Of a stretch of 64,000 nt of DNA, positions 17,401 to 26,418 are shown piece by piece. This stretch comes from Perkinsus olseni (Eukaryota > Perkinsozoa > Perkinsida > Perkinsidae). Made by a program: the position numbers and the translations under genes. The DNA lies in the NCBI GenBank assembly GCA_013115135.1, contig JABANP010000016.1, forward strand, positions 1 to 64,000. Direction: 5' to 3'. Position 1 is the stretch's first letter. Each line of letters starts with the position of its first letter. The notes beneath the pieces were generated by a model, which did no database searches, was not told the DNA's origin, and worked only from the letters and a program-made list of their open reading frames with translations.

Positions 17401-20400
17401 TTGTCGGTTACAGCAAACCTCTCGTTGATGGTGATGTGCTTGCTCGTGATAGGTATACCGACAAAACCAATGATCTCCATGCTATCAGTGTTGGCGACCT
17501 TCACGTTGGATCTAGTCTTCTTAGAGAAAGTTGGACAGTCATCACCGAAGATCTTCTTGAGAGTGCCGATGGCGATGAGTGAGATGTCAGCACCGGTATC
17601 GAACAGAACCGGCCTAGTCTCAGGTCCAATCTTGATGACGCCGACAACGATGTCACACCTAGTAGATGTTGTTGATGACGAACATGACATAGGCGTTGAC
17701 TTAACCGTCGGGCAGTCTTGACGATGATGATCCACATCGTGATTCTTGGACTTAGTAGGTCGCAGCTTGACTTGATCTTGGGCTTCTTCAGTCGTCGTAG
17801 TAGATGTAGTCGTCAGTTGATGCACCCTGATAGTGTTGGACTGACCGCCGTTGGCAATGTCGTCGTCACTAGAGTCACTAGGGGCATCGTTATTCTCGTT
17901 GGGATCGACACCAGAGATCTTGACATTAGGAGTGGCTGGCGCAGCTGATTGCGCACTTGATAGGTCAGGCGCCGTAGACGATGTCGTAGCCTGTGCACTC
18001 GCAGTCGATGTCGATTTACCCTTGCCTTTAGCAGGTCCTTTGCCTTTGCCCTTAGATCCCTTCGCACGATTACTCGATGGTGATGCAGTAGGCAGAGGAT
18101 CAGGACAGACGTAGGCGAGATGACCTTGTCGACCACATCGATGGCAAGAAGCAGTCACCGAGACGTTGCACTTGTCGATGGTGTGGGTAGGATTACCACA
18201 TCTTGAGCACCGATCGTCCTTCTTGCCGATCTCTTGGGTACAATCACGAGCTGGATGGCCGTCTTGGAGACACCTATAGCACGTGATAGATTGTTGATCT
18301 CGGCTCACCGCAAAGGCATAGTGGATCTCCTCATCGGGTAGGTGGGCGCCTTGCGGTTGATCGTAGAGATCGCTAGAGGGGTCTTCTACAGGATCCGACT
18401 CGCTGATGAAGTGCACAGAAGCATTTCGTCGTCGATCAGGAGGATGTCCACCATAGAGTCGAAGAGTCGTAGGATCCACATCCCTCTTGGTTGATGTAGC
18501 TGATGTCTTCTTACGGCGATCATACTTGACCAATAATCGTTTGAACTCAGAGTAGTCAACACGATCATCGTCGACGTCACGATCCATCTTATCTCTCAGG
18601 CGATCACTAGCGAGACCGTCATAGAGTCGTCGTTTGATGACGTCGTCCAAGATGCTGATGCCAAGAAGACAAAGTTGATTAGCATATCCATCCAATCTTG
18701 AGATGAACTGTGTAACCGTCTCCTCAGGATCTTGTTGTAGTTGATTGAAGTCACGTTGGAGTCTCATCATAGTCTCTTGATCACTATAGAGATCGTTGAT
18801 CTTGTCGATGAGAGCGTCCCAGTGACGATCATAGTCTTGATAACATCCAATAGGAGGGGGTTGATCACGAACTAGTTCATCCCAGACAGATGAGATAGTG
18901 TTGAGCCGGGCAAAGGTATAGCGAACAACGCTTCTCTGCCCGATAGTCCTTTTGAGAATCTCCTCGATCCAAGCCGCACCAGAACGATGATCATCGGAAC
19001 CGCGATAAGGATTCTTGATAGCAAGACCTTTAGCAGTAGAGATGATGCTCTGGAAATCCTTGTGGGAGATCTCATGTCGGCACCGAGAATGCTTACAACC
19101 AGGACAACGATCATAAGCGATATCGCCGAAGAGATTGGGGGGTCGATACAATCTACCGGACGTAACGCCACGTAGAGAACGTAGATTAGGGTACGGCTTC
19201 GATTGACCTCGACCATGTGCAGATGATGATCTAGAGGAAGATGGGGTTGACCTTCTTCTATCTCGTCGGAACCGAGAACGACGATTACTCCGGTTAGAAC
19301 GATTAGATCGCTCATCATCGGAGCTAGATGAACTCGAAGGAGAACTCGGAGGACTGTGCTTCCTCGTCTTAGATCTAGTCGTAGTGGATCTGCGCTGTGG
19401 TTGACCACGATCATAATGATGTTGAACATCTTGCTCACGATAGTCACCAGCAGTTGGTAGAATAGATGGAATGGTTGTAACATTAACCATGTTACCGGCT
19501 TCTACTTGATGATGTTCTACTGGGGATCGACGTCCCATAGCGATACCAGCATTAGAGACGTGGTGTCGTTGAGGACGTTGATGATTAACATAGATAGAGG
19601 GGGTAGACAGAGGTGTAGACTGTGGGATCGGAGCCGTAGGACTCGGGTTGATTGGTTGAGAGCTCTGCGATCCACCAGGCTTGTCGAGATGCTTGAGAAA
19701 GCTGGGATCTTGAACGAACCGTCCCATGATACTGGGGTGGCTCACGAAGATGAGTCTCAGATGATCGTCTTCGAAGATGGTCTCAACCAAGTCACTATCC
19801 TTGATCACGGTCTCCAAGAACACGTCGTTGTTCAGGATGTTGGGATCGCTACGTATAGTAGATAGGATAGATTGATGAAGTCGATGCTTAGAGTCTTCTT
19901 CTTGCACCAGTTGTCGTTGTGGTAGTTGTCGATACCGTGGAGATTTGACAGTTCCCGGTTGGAGTGACGATCCATGATGAAGGTTGGCTCTGGTGTTACT
20001 CGTTCGGCGTTCACAGTAGGCTTCTCGGACGATATCACCGTAAGATCGAAAACCACCGGATGGGACTTGGCCATGATTGTGGTGCGTTGACGATGCTTGG
20101 TGAAGATGTCGGTCATTACTAGGTCTTAGCGGTTCATGATGACGGGGTAGTCCGATGTTAGCCGGGAACCGTACTTGAGTACCAGGCGCGATGTTCATGC
20201 GGATGTCTCCAGTTGGGATCTGTCCCTCTCCGTGCACGCGTGCAGATAGATTGACACGTGCTGGGGGATAGCGACTGTCACCATGGGACAACAGTGTATC
20301 ATGTGGATGTCGGTGTTCAGATCCAGATTCGTTCTCGTCGATCTCGTGGACAAGAGGGGGTAGATCAGTGTTACCGTTGTTGTCATCTTCGACAGTTGGG

Positions 20401-20675
20401 GGGATTTGTCCTTCTGGGGGATGTTCATGCACCAGTTGGGGTAGATCTGGAAGTCCTTGAACCTGGTCATCGTTCACCGGATCTTGTTGTTGACGATGTT
20501 CTGATGGGTGACCGTCCGATATGCGGTCATCAGCATCTTCAACGGGTAGATCAGCAAGTTGATGTTGTTCAGGATCTTCTTGATCTTGACCACCAGACGA
20601 TTGGGCGGGAAGAACCATCCCGGTAGAATGTGAGCGTGTGAGTAGAGGGCTGGGATGACTAGCAGATACTTGCAA
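14424..20675 (-). CDS. BEL/Pao polyprotein with uninterrupted frame but lacking RNase H and integrase core
   Basis: The frame is open for more than 2080 codons, and upstream to a TGA near 20890. In order it has a low-complexity gag region with an Arg/Ser-rich stretch; three zinc knuckles near residues 790-850 (CYRCLQDGHPARDC, CSRCGNPTHTIDKC, CHRCGRQGHLAYVC); a retropepsin with LFDTGADISLI near 1023; a reverse transcriptase with IVLDYRVLNRYSH and catalytic FVDDVYVG near 1540; and the BEL motif LLSLYDPLGLI. At about residue 1675 (near 15650) it jumps in frame into an integrase C-terminal segment (INWSIGNKMKSRWEGPYTI). A tail of roughly 400 residues follows, rich in Asp/Gln and Lys/Gly, ending in an unrecognised folded-looking domain. 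The listed start is a TTG. The first in-frame ATG is at about 20618, because the LTR ATG was lost from the 5' LTR. Confidence 0.9.
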   Translation of the reverse strand: MQVSASHPSPLLTRSHSTGMVLPAQSSGGQDQEDPEQHQLADLPVEDADDRISDGHPSEHRQQQDPVNDDQVQGLPDLPQLVHEHPPEGQIPPTVEDDNNGNTDLPPLVHEIDENESGSEHRHPHDTLLSHGDSRYPPARVNLSARVHGEGQIPTGDIRMNIAPGTQVRFPANIGLPRHHEPLRPSNDRHLHQASSTHHNHGQVPSGGFRSYGDIVREAYCERRTSNTRANLHHGSSLQPGTVKSPRYRQLPQRQLVQEEDSKHRLHQSILSTIRSDPNILNNDVFLETVIKDSDLVETIFEDDHLRLIFVSHPSIMGRFVQDPSFLKHLDKPGGSQSSQPINPSPTAPIPQSTPLSTPSIYVNHQRPQRHHVSNAGIAMGRRSPVEHHQVEAGNMVNVTTIPSILPTAGDYREQDVQHHYDRGQPQRRSTTTRSKTRKHSPPSSPSSSSSSDDERSNRSNRSNRRSRFRRDRRRSTPSSSRSSSAHGRGQSKPYPNLRSLRGVTSGRLYRPPNLFGDIAYDRCPGCKHSRCRHEISHKDFQSIISTAKGLAIKNPYRGSDDHRSGAAWIEEILKRTIGQRSVVRYTFARLNTISSVWDELVRDQPPPIGCYQDYDRHWDALIDKINDLYSDQETMMRLQRDFNQLQQDPEETVTQFISRLDGYANQLCLLGISILDDVIKRRLYDGLASDRLRDKMDRDVDDDRVDYSEFKRLLVKYDRRKKTSATSTKRDVDPTTLRLYGGHPPDRRRNASVHFISESDPVEDPSSDLYDQPQGAHLPDEEIHYAFAVSRDQQSITCYRCLQDGHPARDCTQEIGKKDDRCSRCGNPTHTIDKCNVSVTASCHRCGRQGHLAYVCPDPLPTASPSSNRAKGSKGKGKGPAKGKGKSTSTASAQATTSSTAPDLSSAQSAAPATPNVKISGVDPNENNDAPSDSSDDDIANGGQSNTIRVHQLTTTSTTTTEEAQDQVKLRPTKSKNHDVDHHRQDCPTVKSTPMSCSSSTTSTRCDIVVGVIKIGPETRPVLFDTGADISLIAIGTLKKIFGDDCPTFSKKTRSNVKVANTDSMEIIGFVGIPITSKHITINERFAVTDNSLSSPVILGCPALKQLQCAIIFTATGPVVFTGIEDLSSSFHSQIYKTIAKSAKKRKPVDVQDATTVSITHQPITHVIRAINSTDVTSTCSTTTFDTALHLDLLHGDIWCGKIADKVNANPNLQLPVPDIINSDPYSGTEPVVDLPDQDHQVVSDTIDNLPPWKIISRRWISDYTAPLGRCQLSVPWLSPDRPVHNFRIAARRGAASVQRLSPDEKGLFHQSLKMFIDRKYCGIVQDNSIGNYQIPPTSDRCQSVWRDLHEGTSMATSIAPKPIHFTPSHMVFRKDHCTTPCRIVLDYRVLNRYSHRGGSTQHNLVGTLLSVKSMEFMISADISKAFCEMFADPTDIPYIGYTCIGNFTVLWNRVSFGSTCAPAMLEADLHDISDEIYNTTVIAKRLDPTRPSTATIPGHHLSDEDLEKVLLCSTNDNLDWIKYGPQIPLNISMVWFVDDVYVGGESKTHAIDCYSYAAHIYEGHHKLFDPNKNFTSWYDVNCGEHPDQRETSKKLLGYLFRQSTGLLHAVYDADLVPATGSMTKRKASSYLLSLYDPLGLILEQTMIGRLIWRSITEVTKDWDATITDSPRRQVSEVVDIVFITNYGDINWSIGNKMKSRWEGPYTIAKVPTSATVLVAPELILPNRKIWERSTSSTSRFPPRSTPDTNPNSPPVDDHDYDESSISTLFTGQELQLVSLKNVVHAKAFQDLVRDQHLRGHRIYIDHKGTIKSIDSSGDERQDLQLVRELRSEDAIKEAIDNWRRPTAATSPTSPDHVNDEEPEDLQGDRLPQTQDGESASRDGQQHQQQQDDNVIPQDDQPHQVQDGNTIPYDDELDQTQVIDNDTTTDPIVPSTRSTSSRRRRHQRGKGKGKAKDRHDQVPTSIKIARPLPTSISGLRRHLPLLDRPILGAILKTYPPDGSVVVSISSSRPNQGAAIVAFSDEDQGRVYITKIGDDHARLRKCYPTDLIYICGSSNVLTRQLRSLVRELHHSLGIDDPWK

Positions 20676-21062
20676 ACCAGATTGAGAACCGTGAGGACTT
20701 GAGACGATGCCTTCAGCGGGGTGATGTTCTAGGTGTAGCGGAGATACGAAGGCGGATGATGATCCGGATGGATCGGATGGATGCCTACGAGGATCCTGAG
20801 GAACGACTTCACCGCGATCTCCTAAACATACTAATCCAGACTTGTCAGATTGTCTAGTTATTGATAGTCAGACTACGATAGTCAGAGATAAATCTTACGA
20901 TTGTACTCACTCAGAGACCAACCTTAAAAGGGCTTTCGCCCGGCAGTTTCGATCCGTAACGAGGATCTGAAACTGTATGATATCAGACGATACTGGGCGC
21001 GCGCGATAACAAAGTGCGCCGATAGAAAATAAATGCAAGGAAAAAGATACGCTCCGCTTTCC
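20629..21062 (-). repeat. BEL element 5' LTR, 434 bp, internally deleted
   Basis: It matches the 551-bp 3' LTR except that 120 bp (13367-13486 of the other copy) are replaced by ATT. The missing part includes the ATG that would start the polyprotein. The net loss of 117 bp is a multiple of three, so the downstream frame is unchanged. Confidence 0.88.
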
Positions 21063-21064
21063 AC

Positions 21065-21089
21065 AACATCCGCGCAGAATCCCATTACA
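21065..21089 (-). repeat. Remainder of interrupted gypsy 5' LTR with BEL target duplication
   Basis: AACAT at 21065-21069 is the right copy of the BEL target duplication. The next 20 bp complete the gypsy LTR and end in its TTACA terminus. Confidence 0.88.
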
Positions 21090-21109
21090 TCCTACTTGGG
21101 ATTCTGCGC
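21073..21109. repeat. Perfect hairpin at the outer end of the gypsy 5' LTR
   Basis: The 14-bp arm CGCGCAGAATCCCA is followed by a 12-nt loop and the complementary arm TGGGATTCTGCGCG. The left arm is LTR sequence. The loop includes TCCTACT, which equals the polypurine-tract complement next to the other LTR. The right arm is extra, outside the LTR and just before the GAGCA duplication. Confidence 0.85.
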
Positions 21110-21114
21110 GAGCA
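21110..21114. repeat. Target-site duplication GAGCA, right copy
   Basis: It matches 5539-5543 and marks where host sequence resumes on the right of the nest. The last base of the hairpin arm overlaps this repeat by one base. Confidence 0.7.
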
Positions 21115-23139
21115 GGATCCTTGAGCTCTCGGAGTCGATTGATAGGCTCGGCAAGTCCGGCTTGACCGACGAAAACGCGGAAGAGCTATTCAGCAAAGGC
21201 TAGGGTAGGTTGGGCAGATCGCTCGGTCCAGGCGACGAGGTGTTGATACGCTCTCTCCTCCGTTGCAAGTATCCCAGGACGGCCTACGTGACGTTGATGT
21301 TATCTTCATGTTCCTGCTACTTCAGAATGCATTGGTAGCGCGAAGGGAGCTGCTGTCGATGCCCAGAGATCCTGTTGATGATGTCCGCAAGCCGCCTCTA
21401 CGGCCCCCGCAAGGAAGAACGACCTCGGCCCACGATGCTCGTGCCGACGCGAACCCGTCCAGGTGGACTCTGCTGGGTATGATGGAGGAAGAACTTTCTC
21501 CTATCTTGGGCAGTCTGCTTCAGTACGACGACAAGCTTAATTATTGCGAAGTGTTATGGACTTCAGTTCAGATTCGCGCAGAGCGGTACCGTGCCGGATA
21601 CGGTACCGCTGGACCCGCTTCCTCCGCCGCCTCCGAGGAATATCCCCATTAAAATCACCGAAGACGTGTTTCGACTCAGAAAGAAAATAAGGGCGATTCT
21701 CAACAAAGTCACCGAGAACAACTTCGAACGGCTCAGCAACGAGCTTGCCAAGCTCGAGGTGAGCGCATCTTATTCTTGCATCGTAGCTACTATGCAACCC
21801 TCAGCTCTCAAGACCATGGAGTATTGACTTACTTCTGCATATGACGGTGCAGCGTGCTATAAGAGAGCCGATCTTCTCCGAGTTATACGCTAGGTTACTT
21901 GTCGAATTCCGTGCGAAAGTGGTGAAGTCCGACGGCCAACTCAACCTCGAGCGAGTTCTTTTCCGAGACCAGCTTGTCCACGAGATTCACTTGGAGTTCT
22001 CAGAAGCGCTCATCGAGTTCCGGCGTCTTTTCGACATTTTTCCCGCAGGGCGCGAAGATCTTCTGAGAGAAATCAGAGAGCTTCGCCGAAATGAGGCGCT
22101 CCAGTGCATGCGACTTCTGGGTTCCTTCTACTGCAAGGGATTCTTCACTCTGGAAACGCTGAAAAAAGTTGCAGAGACTCTGGTTTTCATTCCCACTGTA
22201 ACACCAACGCCTCTTGAGGTTGAATGCGCCATAACGCTGTTGGAGAGCACGGGCAGGCACTTGGACTCGCGTGATGACCGCAGCCGAGCTCTATGCACCT
22301 GTTTGCTTGGTCGGCTGGTGAAGCTGAAAGGAACGCTCACTGAGTGCCGATTGCGAATCCTGATACTTAATCTGGAGAAACAGAGAGAGTTCAAGTGGCG
22401 GAAAGCAGGGAACTTGCGATCTGGCAGCTCGGAGGCTTTAAATGGCGGGCAAAGTGATAAGGTTCATCTAGCTACGAAAAAGAAGAAAGCTCAGGGTCGT
22501 GGCAGCAAATTTGTCGACGTATTTTCCGAAGAGGGGTTTCGCCTGTGCCGGGATATGTATCACGAAGATGGTAGCTTTGAGAGATTCATGGCCCAAGTTC
22601 AGGCGATGGTGGAGCGCGATGAGTCCTGTGTCCGTAATATGGCTGAATTGCTGCTTCAATGGGGCTCAACGGCTCATCAAAAGAAGAAGTCTAAAGAGGC
22701 CGACCTGCTCACCGAAATGGTTCGCAGAGGTATCTTGCCTTTCGAGCTCCTTGACGAGATACTTCGAGCCTTCCTTCAAGACCTCGATGAACACTCCGCT
22801 CAGACTAAGCCGACTTACGAGTTCGTTGAGAAGCTGTACGCAGCCCTCCTCACGACTGGCTACGGGTACCCGGAAGGCCCGGCGGAATTCGACTCTGCAC
22901 TGTTTCTCTCCTGGGAGGCGTTGCATTCTGATAGCAAAGCATTTGATATTGGCCTGGGGATTCTTCAGCGTGTGAAGGAGCGAGCGGGCCTCGAGGGTGT
23001 GCGGAAGTCTCTGGCAGCACTTCAGCAAGTGGCGGGACCGTTGGCACCCGTAAAAACTCTAAGTGAAGTACCCGAGTCCGAAGGGTTCTGGGATCCCCTA
23101 CTGGACCATGAGTTGGATGATGCGGGGGAATGCTTGTGA
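21115..23139 (+). CDS. eIF4G-like translation factor, MIF4G domain (5' part separated by the transposon nest)
   Basis: eIF4G proteins scaffold the cap-binding complex and recruit eIF4A and ribosomes in the cytoplasm. The MIF4G start is clear at about 21640-21758: VFRLRKKIRAILNKVTENNF then ERLSNELAKLE, the usual IRxILNKLTxxNF signature. An intron of about 94 bp (GTGAGC at 21759 to GTGCAG at 21852) leads to RAIREPIFSELYARLL and then an open exon to 23139 with further helical repeats and a Lys-rich linker (KKKKAQGRG). Upstream pieces read as exons, including ILELSESIDRLGKSGLTDEN (about 21116-21186), GDEVLIRSLLRCKYPRTAY (about 21234-21290) and ARRELLSMPRDPVDDVRK after a CTACTTCAG acceptor. The nest ends five bases before this segment, so the promoter and first exons lie some 15.6 kb away, and the allele may be disrupted or transcribed from a new start. 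Confidence 0.78.
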
Positions 23140-24880
23140 TTGTCGGCCCGATCCCGTATACGATTCGATTAGTTGAACTGAATCTCGTAGTGTGCATCTA
23201 TTGCCGCTGTATTGTGCTGTTTCTAATGTACTTGTGATGTGGTGTTCTCTAGTCGATGAACTCCTCGAATGAGAACAGTCCACACGCGGGGGCGTTCATG
23301 TTACGACCATGATCATGCAAATGCTTCTCCCATCGCTGCTCACGACCGTGCCATGTCGGCCTGTCAAGGAAATCGGTCGATCAACGATTGCTGTCTCACA
23401 TTCGCTTAGAAATGGAGTGATCTCCCTGGTTTCGTCACTTCTGGCGGAAGCTGTCAAAACAATGTCGCTGCAGGTCTGTCGAGTGACACCCTCGGCTCGA
23501 TGCCCAAGACCACAGGGGTGCATGGCCCGGTCAACGGAGGGGGACTGACGAGCAGCGGAGTACGGACAGGGCGAGTCGCGATCTGGCGAGACGCGCAGAG
23601 ACGATTAGCCCCATCCTAACTCACGGTGTATAGCTACGGTCGTTTCAGGGCGGCCCTCACTTTCCATTCCTTCGGCTGCTAAATATTCCATCGCCCGTTC
23701 TTCCATTCATTCATGCGAGTGCGTTCGTGTCCTCGCGCTGAGGCAAAACACTTACGAATTCGCCCGTGTAAGTTGCTCGATATGCTGCAATGGTGTAAGT
23801 TTCGTTGACAGGTATTCAGTGTTAGCCTTCAGCAGGCGACGATGGATTCTTTCTGACCGTGATAACGCCACCGATGTCTTTCTTTTCGTAATCCGACCGC
23901 GAATGCGGCCAATAACCGTACACCTCAGCTTCAGTGCGTCGCCTTCTCAGAGCGGCGGAGAATGATCAGTGTTACGCCTCGCATACTCGCAGCGAGTGCT
24001 GTTCCTGACAGAGATTCAATAAGGGTCCCTTATTCACCCTGTAGCGGTGCCCTCCTGTATTCACTATTTTGAACGAGACCACGATACTATGAAGTGAAAA
24101 CTTCGAATGTAAACAGGTACGCCCGTCTGAATCTGGGAGTACCGTCCTTACTCATCTAGTCAAGGAGGTTCAGAACAATATTTTTCACCGTTATCGTAAA
24201 AGACGTTTTTCTCGAAACCTTTGATTACGAGAATACTCGACGATGGCACAATAAGTAGTGGGACAAAGTACACACCAGAACATGGCCCATCTATTGCTGT
24301 CAACCGAAAATGGGATTGACGACGGTAGTCAGAGAAGACATCAGAGCTATAGAGGGGCAGTTTAATACCCTCACTGGGCGAACTGGGTGCCCCTCCGCTT
24401 GGAAGTTGTAATCTTGCAACCATCGCATCAACAGGCGCCGTCATGGCACTACACTAGTCGCCATCAAAGTCCGAAGAGGACGAAAAAATGAATACTCCGA
24501 TACTAACGAATGAGAGTACTGCATCAGCAAAATAAGTCGGAGCGGAATGGTTGAGAATCCAGCCAGTCGCTCAAGTTATATATTCAAATGTGACACGACG
24601 CTCAGATAGGCGCTCTTACTAATGGAGCCGGCAATCTCAATAACATACCACAACCACCACGATTCAAGAATGCCTACTGATGATGACACGTTCAACAACC
24701 ATATGAAGTAGACGAGAAGCCATGGGCACACAGTGCGGAGACTTGACAGGCGATAGTCAGAAAAAAGACGACGGGTAACGATTCATATCTTCAAGAGCTT
24801 GACGGAAATTATGGTACTCCCGTGGCTCAGGTAACGGGGACAGAATGACATCACAACCGTCGGGTTGTCATCCGACTTGA
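23140..24880. other. Intergenic stretch with one weak small frame
   Basis: No domain was recognised. The minus strand at 24160-24444 holds a 94-codon frame from an ATG (MTAPVDAMVARLQLPSGG...), with a hydrophobic segment near GVYFVPLLIVPSS. It could be a small gene or an exon but has no supporting splice or family evidence. Confidence 0.35.
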
Positions 24881-25770
24881 TCTTCGCAATTACTCTACCG
24901 GACCTGAACGAGTCGAAGATCGGCAGCGACATCACAAGCGGCGGTCGAGGAAGGCTCACCATCGGCCGACCTCTGCATGCGTCGGGTGGTATATTTACTC
25001 GGTTCCGTCGCCCTCGCACAGACAACTTCTCGAAAACTGCGCCTTACAAGCTCTTGGCACGCCGACTTCAGCCGCGTCTGGCGCTCGTGTGAGGCGTTGG
25101 GAGTGACCCAGTCCTTGAAGATCGCCGTTGCCAAGTGCTCGCGCTGTTGAGCCAAGTAGGTCTCCAAGCCACCCAGCTCCGCCGTAGTCTCTTTCACGAC
25201 CTCACACTTCGTCTCAGCCTTTACCGCTTCTCTCTCGAGAGCGACCGAGTCCCTAACGGAAGCAATGGCAGCGAACCCTGGAGGAGGGCAAGGACCGTAT
25301 CAGGCCCCGAGGAAGTCCGCAGTCGTAAAAAGTGCATCATCATTCACCTGTTTATGTCACTTCTCATCACATTGTCAATCCCTTGTTCCGCTGGCCAAAT
25401 CGTACGACCGGACTGATGCACCTCGCAAGGGAGCTCTACCAAGGGATTTGAGTGAAGAATGGTGGCTCACCTCGGGGTATGAGACATGCCGGACAGAGGC
25501 GCTGTCAGGGCCGTACGCTTCGCCCCACATCTTCTCCCAAAACTGGCCAGAAAGGCTCGTAGGTCTCGGTAGGCCGGTCGTTGCGGGCAGCTCAGCTCCG
25601 CTGGAGGAGCTGGCACAGGTCGCGGCGTCACTCTCGCTCGAAGAGAGGCCACAGCCAGCGACAGTTTTGGACATCTCGTCGAAGGGTAGTGTAGAACGTA
25701 TCAGCTTGTTCAAGGCCTCCTGATCACGATCACTTTGCTGCTGCAGATAAGCCATCATTTCTGCTACAAT
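24880..25770 (-). CDS. Small lineage-specific protein, paralogue of the gene at 4267-4910
   Basis: Function not recognised. A first exon reads from MMAYLQQQSDRDQEALNKLI (about 25758) through a Ser-rich part and ends before 25400. A later exon starts after a pyrimidine-rich CCTCCTCCAG acceptor near 25286 (FAAIASVRDSVALEREAVKA) and runs through LETYLAQQREHLATAIF to ACQELVRRSFREVVCAR. The last two blocks align with LDRYLEEQKHMLELGLQ and ACHELVDRTFREVETAR of the gene at 4.5 kb, including spacing, so they are homologous. The C-terminal basic stretch (TTRRMQRSADG) also matches KRYMKRPEDS. The donor of the long first intron and the last exon are unresolved. Confidence 0.55.
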
Positions 25771-25817
25771 ATAATAACGCTGCCAAGAGCACTCCGAGCG
25801 AACCAACAGTCGCGTTG

Positions 25818-26094
25818 ATGAAAGCCACGTTAAAACTCAGAGCCACAGCTTCCAAGACCTGCCATGCACTGAGAGAGCTCAACCGACTGGACAAAGGCAA
25901 CAGCGGCCCACACGGTCCGAATGAGGGCGACTTTGCTGAGAAGGAACGCCCATCCTCGCGAAACAGGAGTTGAGGAAATTGGTAGATGCCTTAAAAGGAC
26001 CCTTAACAGCCGTCTACGAGCGTGCACGTGCCCTTCCTCAGCACGCGCGCGATTTCGAACATCGTCCACGTCAGATACGTACGCAGGAATGCCA
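25818..26094 (+). CDS. Small hypothetical protein with basic, possibly mitochondrial N-terminus
   Basis: The ATG at 25818 opens MKATLKLRATASKTCHALRE, rich in Arg/Lys/Ser and without acidic residues, which would suit a mitochondrial presequence. A second open segment (about 25970-26094) reads ELRKLVDALKGPLTAVYERA and ends HRPRQIRTQECQG before a stop. The two segments are in different frames, so a short intron or frameshift near 25905-25970 is needed and was not fixed. No family recognised. The opposite strand has overlapping frames, so this is a low-confidence call. Confidence 0.35.
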
Positions 26095-26418
26095 AGGTTG
26101 AGGGAAGCATAGCCACATGAGGATGACTCGGAGCTTTCCGTATTCGCGCTCGTTCGGCCTTACCCGCCCGCTCACGATTGCCTGTGGATCATAATGGTGA
26201 CACGCACGTCGTGTACATGAGAACGCGTGTGCATTTACGAAAGCGCGCGCCGAGTGACAATCAGAGGCGACTGGAAAAGAAAACAGTACATCCGTAAACC
26301 GAGCTAGCTTAGCCCCTCACTGCTTGAACGAATCTCGCTAGCAATGTGTCGACCAGTGTGTACTCTACTGCGCTGTTAGAGTTTTCGACGTAACAGTGGA
26401 AGTCCGATCTCGCTAAGC

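Larger units (their letters stand above)
13136..21064 (-). mobile_element. BEL/Pao-type LTR retrotransposon with internal deletion
   Basis: This 7.9-kb element is inserted in the gypsy LTR with the 5-bp duplication AACAT (13131-13135 and 21065-21069). Its LTRs are 13136-13686 (551 bp) and 20629-21062 (434 bp). The shorter one lacks 13367-13486 of the longer and has 3 bp in its place. It carries one long open frame on the minus strand. BEL/Pao assignment rests on the reverse transcriptase and the LLSLYDPLGLI motif typical of that group. RNase H and the integrase catalytic core are missing, so it is non-autonomous. Confidence 0.88.
5544..21109 (-). mobile_element. Nested mobile-element complex: gypsy-type host with TIR and BEL insertions
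   Basis: A gypsy-type LTR retrotransposon in minus orientation is bounded by 223-bp LTRs: 5544-5766, and the split copy 12933-13135 plus 21070-21089. Its gag-pol frame is interrupted by a 1276-bp element with 20-bp terminal inverted repeats (11189-12464). Its right (5') LTR is interrupted by a 7.9-kb BEL element (13136-21064). The outer right end carries 20 extra bases that fold back on the LTR end. The nest sits in the eIF4G-like locus, flanked by GAGCA. The order of events is gypsy first, then the two inner insertions in unknown order. Confidence 0.88.

Noticed and set aside
16170..20626. Many open frames opposite to or out of register with the BEL polyprotein.
   Set aside because: They lie within the long polyprotein frame, have no domains and follow from its codon composition.
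24895..25092. Plus-strand frames at 24865-25416.
   Set aside because: They are antisense to the exon with ACQELVRRSFREVVCAR, which is supported by its paralogue at 4.4 kb.
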